64,000 nucleotides of DNA from contig NZ_FQVN01000005.1 in NCBI RefSeq assembly GCF_900129375.1, positions 124,001-188,000 on the forward strand, read 5' to 3'. A model generated the notes under the pieces. That model was not told the origin of the DNA and did no database searches. It saw only the letters and a program-made list of their open reading frames with translations. Position numbers and translations under genes: made by a program. This document shows, piece after piece, positions 42,897 through 50,740 of the stretch. The first letter of the stretch is position 1. Every line of letters starts with the position of its first letter. This stretch comes from Streptoalloteichus hindustanus. Its GTDB lineage: Bacteria > Actinomycetota > Actinomycetes > Mycobacteriales > Pseudonocardiaceae.

Positions 42897-43486
42897 TCGA
42901 ACCTCGGTAACTTCGGAGGTGGGAGGAGCACCGGATCGGGTTTTTCGATGATCGGCCAGTCAGGCCGCCACTCGGGCACCTGCTGCAACAGTTGGACGAG
43001 GTCACACGCCAGCTCGGTGACCTTTCGGTGAAATTTGACGTAGTCGCGAGTGTCTTGATATACGGGGTCTGGTTGGGAAAACTCTTTGAAGTCCCACCAG
43101 GAGCGTTCTCTGGCCTCCATTGGAAAGTTATCGGAGTCGGAATATAATATGGGATAGATGAGTCCTTGTGGGATTTTGAGTCCTGCCAGTCCGAGTGCCC
43201 TTTCTCTCGCCTGCATACTGCGCCACTCTGCCATGCACCAAGGGGAAACGAAGTACTGGGGGGTGAGTAGCTGGACCATGATCTTGCTGTGCCTTAGGGC
43301 ATACTGAAGGTTGGACGGCCAGTGCACGGCACGTGGCATCGTCTGATCGACGTATACCCTCGGTGCCGGTGCGATTTGGTCGGCGAGGCATTCGCGAAGC
43401 TTCTTGAAGAAGTGGTTCAGCAGCCATCTCTGCACGCTGCCGTGTCGGCTGTAGCTGATGAACAAGTCGTACTTGTAGTCGGACAC
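42893..43486 (-). CDS. TIR-domain effector with intact catalytic Glu
   Basis: 197 residues. The TIR domain runs from YKYDLFISYSRHG (box 1) through APRVYVDQTM and HSKIMVQLLTPQYFVSPWCM to AEW; Glu87 in the WCxxE motif is the NAD+-cleaving residue of active TIRs. The tail after about 150 is helical and ends in PPPKLPRFE. GTG 43486 is chosen because box 1 follows at once; a longer in-frame start would add a cysteine-rich stretch unlike a TIR. Base composition is much poorer in GC than the neighbours, with AT-rich codons (ATA, TTA, TAT), pointing to recent transfer. At least two TTA codons are present. It is the first gene of the four-gene operon and its likely toxic effector. Confidence 0.85.
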   Translation of the reverse strand: MSDYKYDLFISYSRHGSVQRWLLNHFFKKLRECLADQIAPAPRVYVDQTMPRAVHWPSNLQYALRHSKIMVQLLTPQYFVSPWCMAEWRSMQARERALGLAGLKIPQGLIYPILYSDSDNFPMEARERSWWDFKEFSQPDPVYQDTRDYVKFHRKVTELACDLVQLLQQVPEWRPDWPIIEKPDPVLLPPPKLPRFE

Positions 43487-43818
43487 GGCCTTGATGGTAG
43501 ATGCCGACCGTCGGTGGGAACAGGCAAAAAAGTGGACAATTATTGCGGTACTGGCCAAATAGTGGACAAAAACGGGAAACCTGGCTGGTGTGGCGGAGCG
43601 TCGTCCCCGTCAGGCGTCACTAGCACGAGAGCTCGCGGAGCGGAGTTGACAACACTGAGACCACCGCAGCGAGACGGCTGTTGTCCGCCTCCACGAGGAG
43701 GTAGGCGGGCACTGGGCGAGCAGCCGCTGTCCCACCTCGCCGGTGCGCGGGACGAATGGACATCTGCTCCGGACGATCAAAGATCCACAGGGGACTGACC
43801 AACCGGTGGGATGGTGGC
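43487..43818. other. Intergenic region between TIR operon and NmrA-like gene
   Basis: 332 bases between divergent genes. The left part is AT-rich and holds the 30-base-spaced repeats listed separately. The right part, from about 43600, returns to high GC and probably holds the promoter of the NmrA-like gene. No supportable gene was seen. Confidence 0.5.
43531..43569. promoter_or_regulatory. Two direct repeats 30 bp apart upstream of TIR operon
   Basis: AGTGGACAA occurs at 43531-43539 and at 43561-43569, with A-rich flanks, so the centres are exactly 30 bases apart, about three helical turns. They lie 45-83 bases before the TIR start in an AT-rich patch. On the operon strand each reads TTGTCCACT, which could be a -35-like element or an operator half-site. 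Confidence 0.55.
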
Positions 43819-44646
43819 ATGTCTCAATCACCAATCCTGGTCACCGGCGGAACGGGCAAGACCGGACGTCGGGTGGCGGCCAGGCTGCGAGCGCTCGACG
43901 TGCCGGTGCGGGTGGCGTCCCGTTCGGCTCCGGTGCGTTTCGACTGGGCGGACGAGGCGACGTGGGGGCCGGCCCTGTCCGGCGTCGGCGCCGTCTACCT
44001 CGTCGACTCGAACACCGCCAACGCCCCCGACGAGCTGCGTGCCTTCCTGGGGCATGCCGAGAAGCACGACGTCGGACGAGTGGTCCTGCTGTCGGCGCGG
44101 ACCTGGCCCGAGATCACCGGGGAAGCCTGGCTCGCCACCGAGAACGCGGTGCGGGAGGCGAACATCGACTGGACCATCCTGCGGCCGACGTGGTTCCACC
44201 AGAACTTCGTGGAGGAGCCGCTGTTGGCCGCCGCCCTCGACGAGGGGGAGCTCCGGCTGCCCACCGGTGAGGGGCGGGAGCCGTTCATCGACGCCGAGGA
44301 CATCGCGGAGGTGGCCGTCGCCGCGCTCACCGGCGAGGGGCATGCCGGCAAGTGCTACGAGCTGTCCGGCCCGAGCGCGCTGACCTGGGGCGAGGCCGTG
44401 GCGGAGATCGCCAGGGCGACCGGAAGGGACATCCGCTACACCGCGGTCAGCGACGAGCAGTTCCTTGAGGAGATCGTGGCGCGCGGCTGGCCGGCCGAGG
44501 GCGCGGGCCTCCTCCTGGCCATGTTCACGCACATCCGGGAGGGGCGGAGCGAGGCGCTGTCCGACGGAGTGCGCCAAGTCCTCGGCCGCGAGCCGGTCGA
44601 CTTCGCGACCTACGCCCGGCGACTGGCTGAGGCCAACGGCGCCTGA
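43819..44646 (+). CDS. NmrA-like NAD(P)-binding reductase (paralogue 1)
   Basis: 275 residues. The nucleotide-binding motif ILVTGGTGKTGRRVAARL is at about 6-23, followed by VRVASRSAPVRFDWADEATW, with WTILRPTWFHQNF near 130 in place of a YxxxK catalytic pair. This is the atypical SDR/NmrA group, acting as NAD(P)H-dependent oxidoreductases or redox sensors. It closely resembles 56000-56833 in this window. The ATG at 43819 is used; the ribosome binding site is weak (GGTGGG). It ends before a 14-bp hairpin. Substrate unknown. Confidence 0.85.
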   Translation: MSQSPILVTGGTGKTGRRVAARLRALDVPVRVASRSAPVRFDWADEATWGPALSGVGAVYLVDSNTANAPDELRAFLGHAEKHDVGRVVLLSARTWPEITGEAWLATENAVREANIDWTILRPTWFHQNFVEEPLLAAALDEGELRLPTGEGREPFIDAEDIAEVAVAALTGEGHAGKCYELSGPSALTWGEAVAEIARATGRDIRYTAVSDEQFLEEIVARGWPAEGAGLLLAMFTHIREGRSEALSDGVRQVLGREPVDFATYARRLAEANGA

Positions 44647-44663
44647 TCACCACCAGTGCACAG

Positions 44664-44700
44664 TGGACTGTCCCGTGCCCGACGGACACGGGACAGTCCA
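44664..44700 (+). terminator. Hairpin terminator after NmrA-like gene
   Basis: TGGACTGTCCCGTG pairs perfectly with CACGGGACAGTCCA (14-bp stem, 9-base loop), followed by TTCTGGATTTCTGG. The stem includes sequence related to the dispersed GTCCAC palindrome. Confidence 0.8.
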
Positions 44701-44856
44701 TTCTGGATTTCTGGGTTCGGTGGCGCTCAGTGGGTGGCCACCGAGGCGCTCAGCGGGTCGCGCAGCACCCACCTCAGGGTTGATGAGGAGTTCGAGCTCG
44801 GGCTCCAGCGTGTTCTTGAGTCGGAAACGGTTTGGCTGGCGTGCTTTGCTGGGATC

Positions 44857-45696
44857 GTGGACTGGGTGCGGGAGTTCTATTCCACGACCGGGTCGTGGTG
44901 GGCGAGGGCCGATGCCAGACTCGGTGAGCGGGACTGGCGTCGGGTCGGGTTGTTGCGTGAACACGCTGGGGGCGAACCGAAGCGGGTGCTGGAGCTCGGG
45001 TCGGGCTACGGCACGACCGCCGTCGCGACCGCGAAGGCGGGCCACGAGGTCACGGCGGTGGAGATCAGCGACCGGGCCGACCACCTCGGTGACTTCGCGG
45101 ACGACGTTCGCCCGGGTTCGCTCACGGTCCACAAGGCGGACTTCTTCGAGGTGGATCTGCCGGGGTCGTTCGACGTCGTCTGCTACTGGAACGGCTTCGG
45201 GGTTGGCACGGACGCTGACCAACGTCGTCTGCTGACCCGGATCGCCGCCGAGTGGTTGCGGCCCGGCGGCCTCGCGCTCGTCGACGTCTTCAACCCACTG
45301 GTCTGGGCCCGGTGGGATGGCGACGAGGAGCACAAACTCCCGGATGTCGCCGCCGGCTACGACCACGAGTTGTGGCAGCGAACCGCTTTCGACCCGGTGA
45401 CGTGCACGGCGATCGACACGTGGTGGGAGGCGGCGAACCCCGAGCGGAAGATCAGCCAGGCCCTGCGGTGCTACACGCCGGCCGACCTGTCGCTCCTGCT
45501 CGCCGGCACGGGTCTGGCGCTGACCGGGATCACGGTCGGCGACCGCGCGTTCCCGCCCGCACCCCACCCCGGTCTGCGTGCGCTCCTCCAGGAACACCAC
45601 GAGTACCTGGCGGTTCTCCGGCCGCTGCCCCGACGACCTCTGGCAGACAACGACGTTCGGCTCAGGGGAGAGGTTGGCCGTGACGGAGGTCGTTGA
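44857..45696 (+). CDS. Class I SAM-dependent methyltransferase
   Basis: 279 residues. The SAM-binding motif I is RVLELGSGYGTTAVATAKAG (about 48-67), with the acidic end of strand 2 in VTAVEISDRA, a motif II-like FDVVCYWNGFG, and LRPGGLALVDVF as motif III. It starts DWVREFYSTTGSWW, a common opening for this subgroup, which favours GTG 44857 over longer frames. It methylates an unknown small molecule or protein. The next gene overlaps it by 17 bases, implying coupling. Confidence 0.85.
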   Translation: MDWVREFYSTTGSWWARADARLGERDWRRVGLLREHAGGEPKRVLELGSGYGTTAVATAKAGHEVTAVEISDRADHLGDFADDVRPGSLTVHKADFFEVDLPGSFDVVCYWNGFGVGTDADQRRLLTRIAAEWLRPGGLALVDVFNPLVWARWDGDEEHKLPDVAAGYDHELWQRTAFDPVTCTAIDTWWEAANPERKISQALRCYTPADLSLLLAGTGLALTGITVGDRAFPPAPHPGLRALLQEHHEYLAVLRPLPRRPLADNDVRLRGEVGRDGGR

Positions 45697-46084
45697 GACG
45701 CCGGAGGGTTGGCTGGTGCGGGGCGAGGAGCTCCGGATCACCGAGCTGCGCTTCGACTGGGCCGTCACTCTGGTGATCAGCGGCACCACCGGGACGTACG
45801 AAGTTCGGCTGGAGCGGGAAGTTCGCCTCGGGGCCCGACATGGAGAGGTGCGGACCATCGATCCGGAAGGCGAACCGGCGTCGCTTGCGCCCTTGTTGGG
45901 GCTGCTCCGCGCCGAGGTCGAGGAGATCAGGGTGTTCTCCGACGGTCGTCTCCGTCTCGCGTTCCCCGGAGGCACCGTGCTCGAAGTGCGTCCGGACAAC
46001 GACTTCGAGGCGTGGACTCTGACAGGCACGTCGGGATTGCTCTTCGTGGCGGTCCCGGGCGGCGGGGTGGCGGTCTGGTCCTGA
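45680..46084 (+). CDS. Small strand-rich protein of unknown function
   Basis: 134 residues, overlapping the methyltransferase gene end by 17 bases. It alternates short strands (WLVRGEELRITELRFDWAV, TYEVRLEREVRL, SDGRLRLAFPGGTVLEV, FEAWTLTGTSGLLFV) with the look of a DUF6188-type immunity-like or accessory protein; that family label is a low-confidence impression. GTG 45680 follows GGGGAGAGGTTGGCC. Translational coupling suggests a role with the methyltransferase. It ends 33 bases before a convergent gene. Confidence 0.6.
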   Translation: MTEVVETPEGWLVRGEELRITELRFDWAVTLVISGTTGTYEVRLEREVRLGARHGEVRTIDPEGEPASLAPLLGLLRAEVEEIRVFSDGRLRLAFPGGTVLEVRPDNDFEAWTLTGTSGLLFVAVPGGGVAVWS

Positions 46085-46116
46085 AAGCCCTGGGGCTGGC
46101 GGAAACCCGGTTGGGG

Positions 46117-46779
46117 TCAGGGGACGGGGTTTGCCCGGGGTTCGGGATTCATCCGTGGCCGGACAAGCACTCGGGCGATGAGGAAGCCGGTCGCGAGCAG
46201 GAAGACCAGGGCTCCGTTGGCGCCGGCGGAACGGGGATCGCCCGAGCCACGGCTCACCTCCTGCACCACGAGGGTCAGCGCCAGGACGGCTTCCAGGGAC
46301 AGGATCACCGTCAGCGTCGTCCGGGACAGGGCGGCGAGCCGTCGGGGAGTGCACCGGTCGAGAACCACGGCGGTCAGCGCGCCGAACGGGCGGCGCGCCA
46401 CGAGCGACCACAGCCGGAGCGCCAGGACGCCCAACGCGACGATGACCAGGTCCAACGCCAACTTCACCACGAGCGGACCCTGTCTGGTGGCTGCGTCCAC
46501 GACGGCTCCGAGCGCGGCACTGAAGATCAACAGGGGTAACAGGGCGAGAACCCAGCCTCCGGCCACCTTGCTGACGCGGAGCGGTGGCGACGGCTTCCCG
46601 GTGGCCTGGGCGGAGACAGGCAGGGGAGTGGCCGGTGGAGCGGTCTGGCCCAGGTGGAAGTGGAGATCACCGTGGATGGCGCCGGCCTGCACGGTGGGAC
46701 CCGACACGGAGCCGCTGATCGTGTTCTGCGACTCGGGGTGGGGGTTTGACTCCGATGGCTGGCCTGACGGCTGGAGCAC
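46117..46779 (-). CDS. Integral membrane protein, unknown
   Basis: 220 residues. The soluble N-terminus contains TISGSVSGPTVQAGAIHGDL then HFHLGQ, a beta-helix-like tag common before actinomycete TPR, STAND or membrane proteins. Four hydrophobic segments follow (VLALLPLLIFSAALGAVV, ALDLVIVALGVLALRLW, TVILSLEAVLALTLVV, ALVFLLATGFLIARVLV). GTG 46779 is chosen because GGGAGGAGATC precedes it. No function is recognised. Confidence 0.7.
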   Translation of the reverse strand: MLQPSGQPSESNPHPESQNTISGSVSGPTVQAGAIHGDLHFHLGQTAPPATPLPVSAQATGKPSPPLRVSKVAGGWVLALLPLLIFSAALGAVVDAATRQGPLVVKLALDLVIVALGVLALRLWSLVARRPFGALTAVVLDRCTPRRLAALSRTTLTVILSLEAVLALTLVVQEVSRGSGDPRSAGANGALVFLLATGFLIARVLVRPRMNPEPRANPVP

Positions 46780-46934
46780 GCGTGATCTCCTCCCGGGCCG
46801 GAGACAGTCTCCGGATGGTAGCCCCCAGATCACCCGCCACCGCCCAGAACGGGCAACTTTCCGCGCCGTCCCGGGACCGGACACTGCCGGGGGCCGAGGG
46901 AAACCCGGGCCAGGGCCAGGCGAATCCAGGGCAG

Positions 46935-48017
46935 TCAGCTCACGGCGACCACGCATCGCGGCCGTGTGCGGACGAAGTAGGACCGGGCCGCGACGGCCAA
47001 GGCGAGGCCGTATCCGCAGAACGCGACCATCCCGCACCAGGCAACCAGGAGAACGTCCTCAGTGGACTGGAAGTCTCCCTGTCGGATGGTGACGAGCCCG
47101 AGGGCGTTGAGGGTGAGGTAGCCGAGCCCGAGCACGCCGTACGGAGCGAGAGTCGCGGCCCCCAACAACGCCGGGGTGAGCGGGAGCCACCGGGGAACCG
47201 GCCTGCCGGTCAGGAGCGGCGCCCACCGGGGGAAGACCTGGCCCCACGGGTGGACGAGGCCGTGGAGGAGGAAGACGCCGAGCGCGGCGAGCAGCGCCGT
47301 GGGGTCGAGGCCCCAGGACTCCAGAACGGTCCACGTCCCCCCGCCGCCCTGTCGTTCCGCCGAGGGGATCATGTCCGCGCCCGTGACGCCGGCGAAGGTC
47401 CCGCCCCACGCCCACACGGTCTTCATCGCGATGTAGGGGAGAAACGCCGCCGACCCGATGTACGCGGCCAGACGCACGCCGCGCGGAGCCGCAGTCGGTT
47501 CGCGCCTGACCCGCGCCGACGACGGTCCGTGTGTCGTACCGCAGCGAGGACACGTCCCCCGGGTTCGGTGGCGGTAGCCACGCGCCGTGCCCGCGAGGAG
47601 GACGGCGCCGGTCGCGGCCAACGCCTGATGAGCGGTCCCGAGCCAACTGTCGACGTCGTGCGCGACCAACAGGGTGACCACCTGCATGAGCAGGCCGAAG
47701 GCGCCCAGGCCGCACACCACGACCAAGCCCCACAGCACGGAGAGCAGGCCGGTCCTGGGCACCCGCCGCCCCCAGGGGAGGAAGGTGGCCGTGGCGGCCG
47801 TCGCGGCGAGCACGGCCACCGCGACGACGGCCCAGTCCGCGACGAACAGGCCCGGGGCGAGGCTGGCGGAGAGGACCGGGGCTCCGGACGCGATCGCGAC
47901 CAGACCGAAGGTCCCGTACACCGCCGCCCACCCGGCCGTGGCCTGCCCCACCCAGTCCGGCCACGACCGCTGACGCGGGGAGGAGGGTGTCGGCGCGCGT
48001 CGGGCGGTCTCGGTCAT
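46935..48017 (-). CDS. Polytopic membrane protein, unknown
   Basis: 360 residues with about eight hydrophobic segments and short loops (WAAVYGTFGLVAIASG, WAVVAVAVLAATAATATFL, LSVLWGLVVVCGLGAFGLL, LLAALGVFLLHGLVH and others). A single CPRCG pair near 165 may be half of a zinc site. ATG 48017 is used. It is followed by the shorter membrane protein on the same strand, 155 bases on. No transporter or enzyme signature is visible. Confidence 0.75.
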   Translation of the reverse strand: MTETARRAPTPSSPRQRSWPDWVGQATAGWAAVYGTFGLVAIASGAPVLSASLAPGLFVADWAVVAVAVLAATAATATFLPWGRRVPRTGLLSVLWGLVVVCGLGAFGLLMQVVTLLVAHDVDSWLGTAHQALAATGAVLLAGTARGYRHRTRGTCPRCGTTHGPSSARVRREPTAAPRGVRLAAYIGSAAFLPYIAMKTVWAWGGTFAGVTGADMIPSAERQGGGGTWTVLESWGLDPTALLAALGVFLLHGLVHPWGQVFPRWAPLLTGRPVPRWLPLTPALLGAATLAPYGVLGLGYLTLNALGLVTIRQGDFQSTEDVLLVAWCGMVAFCGYGLALAVAARSYFVRTRPRCVVAVS

Positions 48018-48099
48018 GCCGTGACCCTCACACGCGTCCGACGGCCCCACGCCCCTCTCCCGAGTGATCACCCTCCCCCGGACGGGGGAAGGACGACGA

Positions 48100-48855
48100 T
48101 CAGAGCGGGAGCAGGTCGGGCCGCTTCGGGCTGATCGTGTCGCCGGAGGACTCGCCGCGCAGGCGCCGCCTGATCCACGGCAGGACGTGCTCGCGGCCCC
48201 ACCTGAGGTTCTCCGCGCGCTGCTGCCGCCGGCTGACCACGGCGTGCGGGCCGAGGTCGGCGGAGGAGAGTTCGTGCGGCACGCCGAGGACGTCGAGGAC
48301 GGCGATCGCGACCTCGGTGTGCCCGAGCGAGTTCAGGTGGAGCCGGTCGGCGGCCCACAGCCGGCGGTCGCGAAGCTGGCGCATGGCCCACAGGTCCACC
48401 ACGCGCGCGCCGTGCCGGGCGGCGATGACCCGGGTGTGCTCGTTGAAGATGGCGGTCCGACCGCGCAGCTTGCGGAACACCGGGTCGGCGGCGCCGTCCA
48501 CGCCGGTGAACAGCAGCACGGTCGCGCCGGTCCCGGCCAGTCGCGCCACGGCCCGCTCGTAGCGGTCGGCCAGCGCGTCGATGTCGACCTTGGGGCGCAG
48601 CAGGTCGTTCCCGCCGGCGTAGAGGGTGACCAGGTCCGGGGCCAGCCTCAGCGCCGGTTCGAGCTGGTCGGCGAGGACCTGGTCGAGCAGTCGGCCCCGG
48701 ATCGCGAGGTTGGCGTAGCGGAACTCCGCGTCGGCGGCGGCGAGCTGCTCGGCCACGCGGTCGGCCCAGCCCCGGACGCCGTTCGGGCGGGTCGGGTCGT
48801 CGTCGCCGACGCCCTCGGTGAAGGAGTCACCGAGGGCCACAAAACGCTTGCGCAT
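48100..48855 (-). CDS. SGNH/GDSL-type esterase
   Basis: 251 residues. Block I is FVALGDSFTEGVG (catalytic Ser), block II has the oxyanion Gly in YANLAIRGR, block III is YAGGNDLLRP, and block V is DRLHLNSLGH (catalytic Asp/His pair). These are cytosolic or exported esterases or deacylases; no signal peptide is visible here, so it is likely cytosolic. ATG 48855 puts block I at residues 5-12, as usual. It stands alone beside the membrane protein gene. Substrate unknown. Confidence 0.9.
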   Translation of the reverse strand: MRKRFVALGDSFTEGVGDDDPTRPNGVRGWADRVAEQLAAADAEFRYANLAIRGRLLDQVLADQLEPALRLAPDLVTLYAGGNDLLRPKVDIDALADRYERAVARLAGTGATVLLFTGVDGAADPVFRKLRGRTAIFNEHTRVIAARHGARVVDLWAMRQLRDRRLWAADRLHLNSLGHTEVAIAVLDVLGVPHELSSADLGPHAVVSRRQQRAENLRWGREHVLPWIRRRLRGESSGDTISPKRPDLLPL

Positions 48856-49097
48856 GCTCCGCACTCTAGGCGGACCCGGATCGATCACCGTCGCCGGTGA
48901 CCGGGCCGGCGCCGGGGACCGGGGCGCTGAAGCGCGGCGAAGTGCCTGGTGGGACGGTGTCGGCCGCGTTCGGGGCAGGGGGCGGGAACTACCTCGGGCA
49001 ACATGAACTGCTGCCCCGATAGTTTCAGTGCCGATCGAAAGTAATTACGCTCAGCGCGCGCGCCGTGGCGACGAACGCGACGTCCTCGAACCCGGCC

Positions 49098-49661
49098 TCA
49101 GGGCCCTGGCGGTTTGCGAATGCCGTGCTCGAGAGTGCGGATGACCACGGCGGCGACGCCGTGACGAGGCATCATGCCGTTGGCGGCGTCCTCGCAGCCC
49201 GTGTACACGAGGCTCCAGAGCGCGTGCCGGATCCAGAACGGACTGAGCTCCGGGTCGAACACGCCCTCGGCCTGGCCGCGTCGGATGAGGTCGAGCACCG
49301 GGTCGTCCGGCGCGACCGGATGGGTCGACGGGCCCGTCGACTCCAGGACGCGCGGGTCGCCGAACAGGAACATCAGCCGGTCGCCGACGTCGACGAACGC
49401 GGTCACCACCCGGCGCAGCGCCTCCAGCGGCGGCCCCTCGTGCGGCGCGGCGTCCTGGACGGACCTGGTCAGGACCTCGACGGAGTCGTCGACCGTCTCC
49501 CTGATGAGCGCTTCCCGGTCGGGGAAGTAGCGGTGCAGCGTGGTCCGCCCGACGTTGGCGGCCTCCGCGATCGCGGGAAGCGTCGCGCCGCGGTCGCGCG
49601 CGAGGACCGAGGCCGCCGCACGCAGGATGGCGTGCCGCGTCCGACTGCGTGCTCCACTCAC
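49098..49661 (-). CDS. TetR-family regulator divergent from ABC exporter
   Basis: 187 residues. The HTH is at about 7-50 (RTRHAILRAAASVLARDRG, then IAEAANVGRTTLHRYF and PDREAL). The ligand domain is short and helical. It faces the DrrA-like ATPase gene across a 98-base gap that contains overlapping palindromes at 49694-49717, so it probably represses both itself and the exporter. Ligand unknown. Confidence 0.87.
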   Translation of the reverse strand: MSGARSRTRHAILRAAASVLARDRGATLPAIAEAANVGRTTLHRYFPDREALIRETVDDSVEVLTRSVQDAAPHEGPPLEALRRVVTAFVDVGDRLMFLFGDPRVLESTGPSTHPVAPDDPVLDLIRRGQAEGVFDPELSPFWIRHALWSLVYTGCEDAANGMMPRHGVAAVVIRTLEHGIRKPPGP

Positions 49662-49693
49662 CCGATCAACCTAGCCAAGGGCCTCTCACGATT

Positions 49694-49717
49694 CAAAGTG
49701 GAACTTTGACGTTCCAC
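49694..49717. promoter_or_regulatory. Overlapping palindromes between tetR and ABC operon
   Basis: CAAAGTGGAACTTTG (49694-49708, perfect arms CAAAGT/ACTTTG) overlaps GTGGAACTTTGACGTTCCAC (49698-49717, perfect arms GTGGAAC/GTTCCAC). They lie in the gap between divergent tetR and ABC genes, as expected for a shared operator. Confidence 0.75.
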
Positions 49718-49759
49718 ATGGGTACTCTGGCACGCCGATCACCGAGGGGAAGGGCGGAC

Positions 49760-50713
49760 ATGATCCACACTGAGGGACTCGCCAGGGAGTTCCGGGTACG
49801 CCGACAGACCGTGACGGCGGTCGCGGGCATCGACCTCCACGTCGAGCCCGGCGAGCTGGTCGCGCTACTCGGCCCGAACGGCGCGGGCAAGACGACGCTC
49901 CTGCGCATGCTCACGACCCTGCTCCCGCCGACGTCGGGCAGCGCGACGGTCGCGGGCTGCGACATCCACAGCGACGCCGGCGGGGTGCGGGCCCGGATCG
50001 GCTACATCGGGCAGAAGAACAGCGCCGGCGAGAACTTCCGGGTCCGCGACGAGCTCGTCACGCAGGGCCGCAGCTACGGCCTGACCAGGGCGCGGGCGCG
50101 CGAGCGGGCCGACGAGGTGTTGGCCCAGCTGGAGCTGGAACCGCTGGCCCAGCGCAAGCCCGGGACGCTCTCCGGCGGCCAGCGCCGGCGGGTCGACATC
50201 GCGTTGGGCCTGATCCACCGGCCCGGCCTGCTGTTCCTCGACGAGCCCTCCACCGGGCTGGACCCGCAGAGCCGCGCCAGCATCTGGGAGCACATCCTGC
50301 GGCTGCGGCGGGAGCAGAACATGACCGTCGTGCTGACCACGCACTACCTGGAGGAGGCCGACCGGATGGCCGAGCGGGTGGTGGTGGTCGACCACGGCCG
50401 CGTCATCGCCGACGGCACGGCCGAGCAGCTCAAGAACGACCTGGCCGGCGACCACCTCACGATCACCACCGAGAACGAGCCGGACGCCGGCGCCGCCGCG
50501 ACCGCGGCCGCCCGGTTCTCCGACGAGGTCGCCGTCGACGGCCTGACCGTGCGCCTGCGCGTTCCCCGCGCCGTGCGGGCGATGCCCGAGTACCTGCGCG
50601 CGCTGGAGGCGGCGGGGGTCAAGGCGGTCACCGCGGACATCACCCAGCCCACCCTGGACGACGTGTTCCTCGCGCTCACCGGCCGGAGCCTGCGGGACGA
50701 CCAGGCCGCCTGA
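49760..50713 (+). CDS. DrrA-like ABC exporter ATPase
   Basis: 317 residues. Walker A is LGPNGAGKTTLL (about 38-49), the signature is TLSGGQRRRVDIA, Walker B is LLFLDEPSTGLDP and the switch His lies in TTHYLEEAD. IGYIGQKNSAGENF is the Q-loop region typical of daunorubicin-resistance-type exporters, and the tail (TLDDVFLALTGRSL) is the DrrA-type C-terminal domain. It drives the permease encoded 27 bases downstream. The ATG follows GAGGGGAAGGGCGGAC. Regulated by the divergent TetR. Confidence 0.92.
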   Translation: MIHTEGLAREFRVRRQTVTAVAGIDLHVEPGELVALLGPNGAGKTTLLRMLTTLLPPTSGSATVAGCDIHSDAGGVRARIGYIGQKNSAGENFRVRDELVTQGRSYGLTRARARERADEVLAQLELEPLAQRKPGTLSGGQRRRVDIALGLIHRPGLLFLDEPSTGLDPQSRASIWEHILRLRREQNMTVVLTTHYLEEADRMAERVVVVDHGRVIADGTAEQLKNDLAGDHLTITTENEPDAGAAATAAARFSDEVAVDGLTVRLRVPRAVRAMPEYLRALEAAGVKAVTADITQPTLDDVFLALTGRSLRDDQAA

Positions 50714-50740
50714 CCCCACCGAACGAGAAAGCAGGCACCC

